Part shown: positions 8,632-17,307 of the stretch, in pieces
Layout of the letters: every line of letters starts with the position of its first letter
Numbering within the stretch: position 1 is the first letter of the stretch
Source of the DNA: Roseivivax halodurans JCM 10272
GTDB taxonomy: Bacteria; Pseudomonadota; Alphaproteobacteria; Rhodobacterales; Rhodobacteraceae
NCBI RefSeq assembly: GCF_000521785.1
Contig: NZ_JALZ01000002.1
Coordinates: 62,001-126,000 of the forward strand
Length of the DNA stretch: 64,000 nucleotides
Reading direction: 5' to 3'
Position numbers and translations under genes: made by a program
The notes under the pieces: model-generated
Told to the model about the DNA's origin: nothing
Seen by the model: the letters and a program-made list of their open reading frames with translations, nothing else
The model's database searches: none

Positions 8632-9079
8632 GGAGATGCGCGCCGCGGGTCCGGTTCTGGTGATCGCGCAGGGGCGGGGGTATGTCATCGTGCCTGAAAA
8701 CGTCCGTTTCGCGTGGCAGGGTCAGCGCGATTATATAATCACGGGGCTCTACTAGAAAAGGGTCGAGACCGGCGCCGCGGTTCCCGAAATCGGCATCTGC
8801 CACGAATGGCGGCGGATGGCCAGCGCGGGGGCCGGAGGGCGCCATCTGTGGCGTATCTCGGGCCGCAATCGCTCTGCTTGTATACGCGATCCCTGCGGGT
8901 GACCAGATCTGGTGCCGCTTTCTCGTAAGGCAAGCGAAAAATTAAGCTTAATGAAACCTTTGCGCCTCACTCTTCCCGTGGTACGTTACCTTCATAATAC
9001 GCGCCCCGAACGGGGTGTCATAAGGCAGCACGGCCCAACCGAAACATCGGGGGCCCCGAGGCAGGCAAAGGCGGAAAAC
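8632..9079. other. Divergent intergenic region between clpS and the D,D-carboxypeptidase
   Basis: This holds the symmetric TATAAT-containing palindrome at 8729-8740. Further along, an AT-rich patch at 8940-8955 contains TTAAGCTTAA, and a CATAAT at 8993-8998 is a possible -10 for the plus-strand gene. In-frame codons continue upstream of the chosen carboxypeptidase start to 8912, so part may be translated. I see no other gene. Confidence 0.4.
8729..8740. promoter_or_regulatory. Palindromic promoter core, TATAAT on both strands
   Basis: GATTATATAATC is a perfect 12-bp palindrome that places a consensus -10 hexamer on each strand (8734-8739 plus, 8735-8730 minus). On the minus strand it would start clpS transcription around 8724, giving a leader of about 35 bases to the upstream ATG. 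The -35 matches are weak on both sides. Confidence 0.45.
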
Positions 9080-10672
9080 GTGACGGGACGGCGACGTGGG
9101 CCGGGCCAAACCGGTCTGTTCATACTCTCTATTTTCGTGCTCTCCATCCTCGCTCCGATCGGTGCGCTGGCGGCGCCCTATGCGGGCATGGTGATGGATG
9201 CACGGTCGGGCAATGTCTATTACAGCGAGAACGCGGATACGCGGCTGCATCCGGCATCCCTGACCAAGATGATGACGCTCTACATCGCCTTCGAGGCGGT
9301 GGAGCACGGCGAGCTTTCGATGGACACGATGATCACCGTGTCGCGCAACGCCGCCTCGGAACCGCCCTCGAAGCTGGGTCTGCGGACCGGGCAGAAGATC
9401 GCGCTGCGCTATTGCGTGCGGGCGGCGGCGGTGAAATCGGCCAACGATTGCGCGACGGCGATCGGCGAGGCGATCTCGGGATCCGAAGCCGCCTTTGCGC
9501 GGCGGATGAACAGGACCGCCAAGGCGCTGGGTATGACCCGGACGACGTTCAAGAACGCGCACGGTCTGACCGAGAGCGGGCATCTCTCGACGGCGCGGGA
9601 CATGTCGATCCTCGGCCGTCACGTGCTTTACGACTATCCCGAATACTACAACCTCTTCAGCCGGATCACGGCGGATGCGGGTGTCGGGACGGTCTATCAC
9701 ACCAACCGGCGGCTGCTGCGCAGCTATACCGGCGCGGACGGGATCAAGACGGGCTATACTCGCGCGGCGGGATTCAACCTCGTCGCCTCGGCCGAGCGCG
9801 GCGGCGAACGGGTGATCGCGACGGTGTTCGGCGGCAAGTCGACCGCCTCGCGCAACGCGCAGGTCGCCAAGCTTCTCGATCTCGGCTTCACGAAGGCGCC
9901 GAGCCGGATCGCCTTCGCGGCGCCGCGCCGTCCTTCGTACCAAGGCAATTCGGGCATCAATATCGACGTCGCCCGGAACGCCGATCCGGTGCCGGGCGCG
10001 CAGGGCCGGTCGGTGCGGATGGCGTCGGCGGCGGTCACCCGCAGCCTGCGACCCGCGCCGCGTCCGGGATCGACGGAGGTCCTGCCGCCGGCGCTGGTGG
10101 CCGAGGTCGCGGAGGACATCGAGACGGTGATCGCATCGGCCGATGCCGAGGCGGCGATCGAGGCCGAGGCCGACAAGGTGGCGAGCGCGGTCGAGGCCGC
10201 GGTTGCGGTTGCGGCGAGCGAGGCGGCCGAGAGCGACCTCGCGAGCGATGCCGTGGAAGCGGCGGTCGCGATCGCGGCGAACGATGCGGCGGTTGCCGAA
10301 TCGATGCGGCCGCGCGGACGGCCGGCGGCGGTCGTCCTCGCCTCGGCCGGCGGGCCGACGGAGACCGAGGTCGCGATGGCGGCGCGCAGCCAGCCGGAGA
10401 CCGAGACGGTGAGCCGCGTCTCGACCTCGGGCGGGCGTCACTGGGGCATCAATATCGGCCGCTACCCGAGCCGCTATGCCGCGCAGAAGGTGCTGCTGAA
10501 GACGGCGCTGTCGGAGATGTCGTCGCTCGACGGCTCGCTGCGCAAGGTCGTGGAGCGTCCGAGCGGCTATGACGCCAATTTCATGGGGATGACCCGGGAG
10601 ATGGCGGACCTCGCCTGCCGGCGCCTGCAGGCGCAGCAGACCACCTGCTTCATGGTCGGCCCGCCGGGCTGA
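9080..10672 (+). CDS. D-alanyl-D-alanine carboxypeptidase with C-terminal SPOR-like domain
   Basis: A serine-type D,D-carboxypeptidase (peptidase S11, DacA/C/D group) that trims peptidoglycan pentapeptides in the periplasm. I chose the GTG at 9080, after AAAGGCGG, because it sits just before the signal peptide (LFILSIFVLSILAPIGALAA); an in-frame extension to 8912 looks unstructured. The active-site motifs are S60-LTK, SAN (in VKSANDC) and KTG (in DGIKTGYTRA). Residues about 290-450 form a long Ala/Glu/Val-rich linker with an internal near-repeat (EAAVAVAASEAAES / EAAVAIAANDAAVAES). The last about 80 residues (HWGINIGRYPSRYAA) look like a SPOR peptidoglycan-binding domain. Length 530. Confidence 0.9.
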   Translation: MTGRRRGPGQTGLFILSIFVLSILAPIGALAAPYAGMVMDARSGNVYYSENADTRLHPASLTKMMTLYIAFEAVEHGELSMDTMITVSRNAASEPPSKLGLRTGQKIALRYCVRAAAVKSANDCATAIGEAISGSEAAFARRMNRTAKALGMTRTTFKNAHGLTESGHLSTARDMSILGRHVLYDYPEYYNLFSRITADAGVGTVYHTNRRLLRSYTGADGIKTGYTRAAGFNLVASAERGGERVIATVFGGKSTASRNAQVAKLLDLGFTKAPSRIAFAAPRRPSYQGNSGINIDVARNADPVPGAQGRSVRMASAAVTRSLRPAPRPGSTEVLPPALVAEVAEDIETVIASADAEAAIEAEADKVASAVEAAVAVAASEAAESDLASDAVEAAVAIAANDAAVAESMRPRGRPAAVVLASAGGPTETEVAMAARSQPETETVSRVSTSGGRHWGINIGRYPSRYAAQKVLLKTALSEMSSLDGSLRKVVERPSGYDANFMGMTREMADLACRRLQAQQTTCFMVGPPG

Positions 10673-10708
10673 TCGCGAGGACAACAAGAAACGGGACAGT
10701 GAACCTTG

Positions 10709-10736
10709 GCCGCGCTCCTCCGGGAGCGCGGCTTTT
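10709..10736 (+). terminator. Intrinsic terminator of the D,D-carboxypeptidase gene
   Basis: A perfect 10-bp stem GCCGCGCTCC / GGAGCGCGGC with a TCCG loop is followed by TTTTCTCT. It lies 36 bases after the carboxypeptidase stop codon and isolates it from the catabolic island. Confidence 0.88.
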
Positions 10737-10840
10737 CTCTGGGCGGAAAGGCCCTCCTGACGTGGCGGGGAGCGTCTGGACATTGCGCCGCTCCGCTGGT
10801 CCGGTTCGCGCCGAAGTCCCGATCACAGGAGCGGTCCCTC

Positions 10841-12073
10841 ATGCGCTTGCGCGACCTCGACATTCTCATTGTGGCGCCGCCTCCGCCGGGCTGGGGCGGG
10901 CGCTACTGGATCCTCGTCAAGCTGACGACCGACGACGGCATCACCGGCTGGGGCGAATGCTACGCCTCGGCGGTGGGGCCGCGCGCCATGCGGGCGGTGA
11001 TCGAGGACGTCTTCGCCCGCCACATGGAGGGCGAGAGCGCCGAGAACGTCGAGATGATGTTCCGCAGGGTCTATTCCTCGGGCTTCACCCAGAGGCCGGA
11101 TCCGACGGTGATGGGCGCCTTCTCGGGGCTCGAGATCGCCTGCTGGGACATCCTCGGCAAGGCGCGGGACCGGCCGGTCTGGGCGCTGCTCGGCGGGCTC
11201 ATGAACGAGAGGGTGCGGGCCTATACCTATCTCTACCCGCTGGAGCGGCATCCGCTGCCCGAGTTCTGGGTCGATGCCGGGATGGCGGCGGACTCGGCGG
11301 CGGAGGCGGTGTCGCGCGGTTACACGGCGGTAAAGGTCGATCCGGCGGGGCCCTACACGCTGCGGGGCGGGCATCAGCCGGCGATGTCGGACATCTCGCG
11401 CTCCGTCGCCTTCTGCCGCGCGATCCGCGAGGCGGTGGGAGACCGGGCCGACATCCTCTTCGGCACGCACGGTCAGTTCAACACAGCCGGGGCGATCCGG
11501 CTCGGGCGGGCGATCGCGGAGTTCGATCCGCTCTGGTACGAGGAGCCCCTGCCGCCCGACAACGCGCTCGAATTCGCCGAGGTGGCGCGGGCCACCGGCA
11601 TTCCGGTCGCGACCGGCGAGCGGCTGTCGACGCGGGCGGAGTTCGCTCTTCTGCTGCGCACGGGGGGCGCGGAGATCCTGCAGCCGGCCCTAGGGCGCGC
11701 GGGCGGGATCTGGGAGACGCGCAAGCTCGCGGCGCTGGCCGAGAGCTTCAACGCGCAGATCGCGCCGCATCTCTATGCCGGGCCGGTGGAGTGGGCGGCG
11801 AACATCCATCTCGCCGCGTCGATCCCGAACCTGCTGATCGCCGAGACGATCGAATCGCCGTTCCACGACCGGCTGATCCGGGGCGCGATCCGGGTCGAGG
11901 ACGGCTTCATCGCCGCGCCGCGGGCGCCGGGCCTCGGGATCGAGGTCGACGAGGCGCTGGCGCGGGCGCATCCCTACGAGGGAGACGGGCTGCATCTCGA
12001 GATGCGCGAGGAACCCTGCGATTACGCCAACGGCAACGTCTTCGAAGGCGGCGCCCCGGCTCCGAAGGCCTGA
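10841..12073 (+). CDS. Enolase-superfamily (mandelate racemase/muconate lactonizing type) protein
   Basis: A 410-residue member of the MR/MLE group, which abstracts a proton alpha to a carboxylate; many are sugar-acid dehydratases. The N-terminal capping domain ends near residue 125 and the barrel follows. Visible barrel positions are VKVDP (strand 2), GTHGQF where the first metal ligand normally sits (a His, not Asp), WYEEP (Glu), ATGERL (Glu), EILQPALGRAGG where the usual catalytic Asp is Ala, and APHLYAGP (His). The ATG at 10841 follows AGGAG. It is on the opposite strand from, and convergent with, the ABC importer operon. Substrate unknown. Confidence 0.85.
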   Translation: MRLRDLDILIVAPPPPGWGGRYWILVKLTTDDGITGWGECYASAVGPRAMRAVIEDVFARHMEGESAENVEMMFRRVYSSGFTQRPDPTVMGAFSGLEIACWDILGKARDRPVWALLGGLMNERVRAYTYLYPLERHPLPEFWVDAGMAADSAAEAVSRGYTAVKVDPAGPYTLRGGHQPAMSDISRSVAFCRAIREAVGDRADILFGTHGQFNTAGAIRLGRAIAEFDPLWYEEPLPPDNALEFAEVARATGIPVATGERLSTRAEFALLLRTGGAEILQPALGRAGGIWETRKLAALAESFNAQIAPHLYAGPVEWAANIHLAASIPNLLIAETIESPFHDRLIRGAIRVEDGFIAAPRAPGLGIEVDEALARAHPYEGDGLHLEMREEPCDYANGNVFEGGAPAPKA

Positions 12074-12123
12074 GGCCCGGGAGCCCCGCCCCGGACGAGT
12101 GCCGGGCGGGCTTCGCGGAGCGG

Positions 12124-13749
12124 TCAGGCCGGGGCTTCGGCGGATTTCGCCTCGGCCGCGTCGCGGCGGGCGCGGTCGAGCCAGCCCGCATCCATCTGCG
12201 GGACGGAGGCCAGCAGGCGCTTGGTGTAGGGCTCCTGCGGGGCCTCGAAGATCCGGGCGCGCGGGCCGGATTCGACGATCTTGCCGTTCTTCATGACCAT
12301 GACCTCGTCGGCGATCGCCTCGACCGTGGCGAGATCGTGGGTGATGAACATGTAGGTGAGGCCAAGCTCCTGCTGCAGCCGGATCAGCAGCTTGAGGATG
12401 CCCTCGGCGACGATCTGGTCGAGCGCCGAGGTGATCTCGTCGCAGATGATGAATTTCGGCTCCGCCGCCAGCGCGCGGGCGATGCCGATGCGCTGCTTCT
12501 GCCCGCCGGAGAGCTCGGGGATGCGGCGGTCCAGGAATTCGTCCGGATCGAGCTCGATCAGCTCCATCAGCTCGCGCACGCGGGCGCGGCGGGCCTTCCC
12601 CTTGAGGTTCGTGAAGAGGCTGACGGGACGGTCCAGCGTTTCCCGGACGGTGTGGCGCGGGTTCAGGGCGGTGTCGGCCATCTGGTAGATCATCTGGATG
12701 TCGCGCAGCTGCGCGCGCGTGCGCTTGCCGTGATCCCCGGCGAGGGGCGCGCCGTTCCAGAGAACCCGCCCCTCGGAGGGCGCCATCAGGCCCGCGATGA
12801 CCTTGGCGAGCGTGGACTTGCCCGAGCCGCTCTCGCCGACGACGGCGGTGGTCCGGCCGCGGGCGAGCGTGAAATCGATCCCGTCGAGCGCGCGGAAGCT
12901 GCGGTAATGGGCGCTGGTCGCTTCGAGTGTGAGGATCGGCTCCGCCGCGCCGGTCGCGTCGGGCTTGCGGATCGACCGCACGGCCCAGAGCGAGCGGGTG
13001 TAGTCCTCTTGCGGGCTCTCGAGAATGCGCGGGGTCGGCGCGGTCTCGATCTCGCGGCCGTGGCGCATCACCGTGATGCGGTCCGCCATCTGGCTAACCA
13101 CCGCGAGGTCGTGGGTGATGTAGATCGCCGCGGTCCCGTAGCGCTCGGTGATGTCGCGCATCGCGCCGAGCACCTCGATCTGGGTGGTCACGTCGAGCGC
13201 GGTGGTCGGCTCGTCGAAGATGATGAGGTCGGGGCGGCAGGCCATGGCCATCGCGGTCATCGCCCGCTGGAGCTGGCCGCCCGAGACCTCGTGCGGGTAG
13301 CGGAAGCCGATCTCGTCGGGGTTCGGCAGCTGCATCTGGCGGTAGAGGGCGCGGGCGTCCTCGTGCGCGGTGGCCGTATCGGCGGTGCCGTGGAGCACCG
13401 GCCCCTCGGCGAACTGGTCGATGAGCCTGTGCGCGGGGTTGAAGCTCGCTGCGGCGGATTGCGCGACATAGGCGATGCGGCGGCCGTGCAGGCGGCGGAG
13501 GGCCGATTGCGAGGCGCGCGCAAGGTCGGTGCCGTCGAACTCGATGCGGCCGCCGGCGATGCGCACGCCGTCGCGGGTGAAGCCCATGGCCGCGAGCCCG
13601 GCGGAGCTTTTGCCCGCGCCGCTCTCGCCGACGAGGCCCAGCACCTCGCCGCGGTCGAGATCGAGGTCGAACCGGTCGAGGATGCGTTTGGGATCGGTGC
13701 GCGGTCCGGCCTCGAGGCTCAGGTCGCGGATGGTCAGCAGGTTGCCCAT
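12124..13749 (-). CDS. Dipeptide/oligopeptide-type ABC transporter, fused ATP-binding protein (DppD+DppF)
   Basis: A 541-residue protein with two complete nucleotide-binding domains. Domain 1 (about 1-270) has Walker [10 protein letters not shown], signature VSGGQLQRA and Walker [13 protein letters not shown]. Domain 2 (about 285-530) has [18 protein letters not shown] and [12 protein letters not shown]. Each domain is followed by the Opp/Dpp-family C-terminal extension ([26 protein letters not shown]). It would power import through the two permeases directly upstream. It is the last gene of the predicted minus-strand operon 12124-21571. Confidence 0.93.
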   Translation of the reverse strand: MGNLLTIRDLSLEAGPRTDPKRILDRFDLDLDRGEVLGLVGESGAGKSSAGLAAMGFTRDGVRIAGGRIEFDGTDLARASQSALRRLHGRRIAYVAQSAAASFNPAHRLIDQFAEGPVLHGTADTATAHEDARALYRQMQLPNPDEIGFRYPHEVSGGQLQRAMTAMAMACRPDLIIFDEPTTALDVTTQIEVLGAMRDITERYGTAAIYITHDLAVVSQMADRITVMRHGREIETAPTPRILESPQEDYTRSLWAVRSIRKPDATGAAEPILTLEATSAHYRSFRALDGIDFTLARGRTTAVVGESGSGKSTLAKVIAGLMAPSEGRVLWNGAPLAGDHGKRTRAQLRDIQMIYQMADTALNPRHTVRETLDRPVSLFTNLKGKARRARVRELMELIELDPDEFLDRRIPELSGGQKQRIGIARALAAEPKFIICDEITSALDQIVAEGILKLLIRLQQELGLTYMFITHDLATVEAIADEVMVMKNGKIVESGPRARIFEAPQEPYTKRLLASVPQMDAGWLDRARRDAAEAKSAEAPA

Positions 13750-13759
13750 ATTGTCCTCC

Positions 13760-14575
13760 TCAGCTCTTCAGGCCGCTGGCGCGGTGCAGCATCCAGTCGG
13801 CGATGAAGTTGATCGAGACGGTCAGCAGCGCGATGGCCCCGGCGGGGATCAGCGGCGTCACGTCACCAAAGGTGATCAGGGTGGCGTTCTCCTTGACCAT
13901 CGAGCCCCAGTCCGCGGTGGGCGGCTGGATGCCGATGCCGAGGAACGAGAGCGCGGCGATGAAGAGGAACACGAAGCAGAAGCGCAGCCCGGCCTCGGCC
14001 ACCAGCGTGGACGAGATGTTGGGCAGGATCTCGCGGCGGAGGAGCCAGAGCGTGCCCTCGCCGCGGAGCTTCGCGGCGTCGACGAAATCGAGCGACACGA
14101 CGTTCATCGCGGCCGCGCGGGAGAGGCGGTAGACCGGCGCGAGGTAGATCACCGCGATCACGCCGACCATGTTGGGGATCGACGGGCCGATGATGGCGAG
14201 CAGCATGAGCGCGAGGATCAGCGGCGGCACCGCCATCACGACGTCGATGGCGCGCGACAGGATCTGGTCGACCCATCCGCCCTTGAGAGCGGCGAACATG
14301 CCGAGAGCGGCGCCGAGCCCGAAGGCGATGCCGGTGGTCAGGAGCGCCAGCCCCACGGTGTTGCGGGCGCCGTAGATCATCCGCGAGAGCATGTCGCGGC
14401 CGAGATTGTCGGTGCCGAGCGGGTATTCCGCGCTCCAGGGCAGGTATTCCGCGCCGACGATCTCGGTCTCGCCATAGGGGGCGACGAGGGGGGCGAAGAT
14501 GCCGGTCAGCAGGGTCGCGGCGAGGACCAGCATGCCGAAGATCGCGGTGGGCGGAGCGGTTCTGAGAAGCGTCAT
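13760..14575 (-). CDS. ABC transporter permease, DppC-like
   Basis: A 271-residue inner-membrane protein of the binding-protein-dependent transport family. It has an N-terminal membrane helix, then a periplasmic stretch with GTDNLGRDMLSRMIYGARNT, the DppC/OppC hallmark, and five further helices. The coupling EAA-loop region reads EGTLWLLRREILPN. Start spacing of 12 bases after the DppB-like gene and 10 bases before the ATPase gene shows an operon. It would heterodimerise with the DppB-like subunit. Confidence 0.92.
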   Translation of the reverse strand: MTLLRTAPPTAIFGMLVLAATLLTGIFAPLVAPYGETEIVGAEYLPWSAEYPLGTDNLGRDMLSRMIYGARNTVGLALLTTGIAFGLGAALGMFAALKGGWVDQILSRAIDVVMAVPPLILALMLLAIIGPSIPNMVGVIAVIYLAPVYRLSRAAAMNVVSLDFVDAAKLRGEGTLWLLRREILPNISSTLVAEAGLRFCFVFLFIAALSFLGIGIQPPTADWGSMVKENATLITFGDVTPLIPAGAIALLTVSINFIADWMLHRASGLKS

Positions 14576-14587
14576 TCCGGTCTCCTC

Positions 14588-15544
14588 TCAGCGGCCGTGC
14601 CGCAGGCGCGGGTTGGACAGGATGGACAGGATGTCGGCGGCGACGTTCAGCAGGATGTAGGTGCCCGCGAAGAACAGCCCGACCGCCTGCACGACGGGGA
14701 AGTCGCGGCTGGCGACGGCATCGACGAGAAGCTGGCCGAGGCCGGGATAGGAGAACACCACCTCGACGACGACCACGCCGACGATCAGGTAGGCGAGGTT
14801 CAGCGCGATCACGTTGATGATCGGCGCGAGCGCGTTCGGGAGGGCGTGCTTCAGCACGACGCGCCAGCGCGGCACACCCTTGAGGCGGGCCATCTCGATA
14901 TAGGGAGAGGCGAGGACGTTGATGATGGCGGCGCGGGTCATGCGCATCATGTGCGCGATCACCACCATGATCAGCGTCAGGGCCGGCAGGAAGGTCACGT
15001 AGAGCGCGTCGCCGAGGCCCGTCGCAGTGTCGAGCCGGGCGAGGGTCGGGAACCAGCCGAACTTGATCGAGAAGAGCATGATCAGCAGGTAGGCGACGAA
15101 GAACTCGGGCATCGAGATCGCGCTCAGCGCGCCGATATTGGCGGCGCGGTCGAAGATCGAGTTGCGCCAGAGCGCGGCGAGAAGGCCGAGCGTCACCGCG
15201 ACCGGCACGGCGATCACGGCGGCATAGGCGGCCAGGAACATCGTGTTGGCGAGCCGTGTCCCGAGGAGGTCGGAGACCTTGCGCCCCGAGGCGAGGCTCT
15301 GGCCGAAATCGCCCTGAACGACGCCGGAAAGCCAGTCGAGGTAGCGGGTGTGCGGGGGCTGGTCGAGGCCGAGCTCGGCGCGGAAGGCGCGCAGCGTGTC
15401 GGGGGTGGCGGACTGACCGAGGATCTGCTGGGCGAGGTCGCCGGGCAGCAGCTCGATCCCGACGAACATCAGCGCCGAGACGACGAACAGGGTCAGGATC
15501 CCCAGCGCAAGGCGGCTGAGGATCAGCTTTTGAAGTCGGGTCAT
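14588..15544 (-). CDS. ABC transporter permease, DppB-like
   Basis: A 318-residue permease with the OppB/DppB N-terminal region (LALGILTLFVVSALMFVGIELLPGD) and the family's long first periplasmic loop (LDQPPHTRYLDWL..GDFGQSLASGRKV). The EAA-like motif is LKGVPRWRVVLKHALPNALAP. Six membrane helices are expected. The gene follows the substrate-binding protein after 88 bases containing a strong hairpin and is directly followed by the DppC-like gene. Confidence 0.92.
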   Translation of the reverse strand: MTRLQKLILSRLALGILTLFVVSALMFVGIELLPGDLAQQILGQSATPDTLRAFRAELGLDQPPHTRYLDWLSGVVQGDFGQSLASGRKVSDLLGTRLANTMFLAAYAAVIAVPVAVTLGLLAALWRNSIFDRAANIGALSAISMPEFFVAYLLIMLFSIKFGWFPTLARLDTATGLGDALYVTFLPALTLIMVVIAHMMRMTRAAIINVLASPYIEMARLKGVPRWRVVLKHALPNALAPIINVIALNLAYLIVGVVVVEVVFSYPGLGQLLVDAVASRDFPVVQAVGLFFAGTYILLNVAADILSILSNPRLRHGR

Positions 15545-15584
15545 TGCGGATCTCCGCGGCCCTTGAGGCGGGCCGGTCTCTGAC

Positions 15585-15612
15585 GCGGCGGCCCGGTCGA
15601 GGGGGCCGCCGC
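15585..15612 (-). other. Intercistronic hairpin between binding-protein and permease genes
   Basis: Perfect 9-bp arms GCGGCGGCC / GGCCGCCGC with a 10-base loop lie between the stop of the substrate-binding-protein gene (15633) and the permease start (15544). There is no T-run. Such structures commonly protect the 3' end of the abundant binding-protein mRNA or reduce read-through into the permease genes. Confidence 0.6.
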
Positions 15613-15632
15613 AGGGAAGGGCTAGGAGCGGA

Positions 15633-17198
15633 TCAGGCGAACCACCAGCGCTCGATGAAGCGCTGGCTGTCGAGATCCCACATCTCCGAGACCTTCTCGG
15701 GCATCGCGACGCGGGTGTTCATCGCCGAGACGTACTGGCCGAAGGCCGGGATGAGGGCGCCGCCGTCGGTCTGGCAGAGCATCTGCATCTCGCCGTACAT
15801 CTCGGCCCGGAGCGACTCGTCGAGCTCGGCGCGGGCGTCGAGCAGCAGCTCGTTGAAGCGCTCGTTCTGCCACTTGGTCGCGTTCCAGTCCGCATCCGCG
15901 GCATAGCCGGCCGAAAACATCAGGTCCGGCGTCGGGCGGCCGCCCCAGTAGCTGGTGCAGAAGGGCTTCTGCAGCCAGACATTCGACCAGTAGCCGTCAT
16001 CGGGCTCCCGCGCGACGTTGACGCTTATCCCGGCCGCCTTCGCCGCCTCGGAGAACAGAACCGAGGCATCGACGGCGCCGTTGAAGGCCGCATCGGCGGT
16101 GTGCAGCGTGACCTCGAGGCTGTCGAGACCGGCCTTGCCGAGATAGTGTTTGGCCTTGTCGGGATCGTAGGCGTGCTGCTCGAGATCGGCGTTGTAGAAC
16201 GGCATGGAGCTCGCGATCGGATGGTCGTTGCCGACCGTGCCGTAGCCCTTCAGCACCTTCTGCACGATCGCCTCGCGGTCGATGGCGTGCTTGAGGGCGA
16301 GGCGGACGTTGACGTCGTCGAACGGCGCCGTCGTCACGTGCATCGGCATGGTGTAATGCAGCGTGCCGTTCTGGGTGTGGATGCGCAGATCGCGGTTGCG
16401 CTCCAGCATGTGGATGGTCTTGAGGTCGGGACGGTCGATCAGGTCGACCTCGCCGGTCATCAGCGCGTTCATCCGGGCGGCGGCATCGCCGACCTTGAGG
16501 ATCAGCACCTTGTCGAAATGGGCCGCGCCCTCTTTCCAGTAATCGTCGCGGCGCGCGAGCTCGATCCGGACGCCGGGTTCGAAGGCCTCGATCACGTAGC
16601 CGCCGGTGCCGATGCGGGTGTCGGGATCGATCGTGCCGTCCCCCTGATCCTGCCGGATGGTCAGGTGGTAGTCGTTGAAGATGAACGGGAAGTCGGCGTT
16701 CCCGCTTTGCAGCGTGAAGACCACGACCTTGTCGCCGTCGGCCTTGATGTCGGTGATCTGCGCGAGGAGCGGCTTCACGCCCGACTTCGACTGATCGCCC
16801 ATGTGGTGGCGGACCGAGGCGACGACGTCGTTCGCGGTGACGGTCTTGCCGTCCGAGAAGGTCGCATCGTCCCGTAGGCGGAACGTCCAGGTGGCGGCGT
16901 CGGGCGTCGCCTCGTAGCTTTCGGCGAGGTCGGGTTTGGCCGAGCCGTCGGGGGCGATCTCGACCAGCGTCGAGAAGACCGCGTAGCTCGTGGCGAACAT
17001 GAAGTCGTTGGAATAGGTCGCCGGGTCGAGGGAATCGGACGTGCTGCCCTGCGTAAAGCCGACGCGAAGGGTGCCACCCTTCTGGGGTTCGGCGGCCCGG
17101 GCCGGGGTGAGGCCGAGGCCGAGGGTCATGCCTGCGGCGGCGGTTCCTGCCAGAAAGCCGCGGCGGCTGGGGGATGTGAAGCCGGTGAACCGTTTCAA
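15633..17198 (-). CDS. ABC transporter substrate-binding protein, family 5 (Dpp/Opp type)
   Basis: A 521-residue periplasmic solute-binding protein. The N-terminus has a twin-arginine signal (PSRRGFLAGTAAAGMTLGLG), so export is probably by Tat. The SBP_bac_5 layout is clear: GGTLRVGF, SLDPATYSND, LAESYEATPDAATWTFRLRDDATFSDG, IELARRDDYWKEG, and VRLALKHAIDREAIVQKVLKG. Family members carry peptides, but also opines, glycosides and nickel. The enzymes around it suggest a carbohydrate-like or polyol substrate rather than a peptide, which is inference. Confidence 0.92.
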   Translation of the reverse strand: MKRFTGFTSPSRRGFLAGTAAAGMTLGLGLTPARAAEPQKGGTLRVGFTQGSTSDSLDPATYSNDFMFATSYAVFSTLVEIAPDGSAKPDLAESYEATPDAATWTFRLRDDATFSDGKTVTANDVVASVRHHMGDQSKSGVKPLLAQITDIKADGDKVVVFTLQSGNADFPFIFNDYHLTIRQDQGDGTIDPDTRIGTGGYVIEAFEPGVRIELARRDDYWKEGAAHFDKVLILKVGDAAARMNALMTGEVDLIDRPDLKTIHMLERNRDLRIHTQNGTLHYTMPMHVTTAPFDDVNVRLALKHAIDREAIVQKVLKGYGTVGNDHPIASSMPFYNADLEQHAYDPDKAKHYLGKAGLDSLEVTLHTADAAFNGAVDASVLFSEAAKAAGISVNVAREPDDGYWSNVWLQKPFCTSYWGGRPTPDLMFSAGYAADADWNATKWQNERFNELLLDARAELDESLRAEMYGEMQMLCQTDGGALIPAFGQYVSAMNTRVAMPEKVSEMWDLDSQRFIERWWFA

Positions 17199-17307
17199 AT
17201 GATGTCCTCCTGTGTGTCGGTGTCGTCCCCGGCGGCCTGCCGCTGCCGGGGGATCGCGTGTCCGGCGCCCGTGGCGCCTCTCGGGTGGCAGCTGCCGCCC
17301 GCCTGTG

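Noticed and set aside
8712-8928. Plus-strand 71-codon frame before the carboxypeptidase
   Set aside because: Basic, low-complexity translation across a promoter region, no ribosome binding site.
10080-10320. DNA tandem repeat in the carboxypeptidase gene
   Set aside because: The repetition is at the protein level (Ala/Glu/Val), with codons varied; it is not an exact nucleotide repeat or CRISPR-like array.
12083-12112. Terminator between the enolase-superfamily gene and the ABC ATPase gene
   Set aside because: An imperfect GCCCCGCCCCGG/CCGGGCGGGC pairing without a T-run; too weak to call.
10699-13806. Plus-strand open frame of over 1000 codons across the enolase-superfamily and ABC genes
   Set aside because: Gly/Ala/Arg/His-rich shadow; the real genes in this region have complete motifs and ribosome binding sites.
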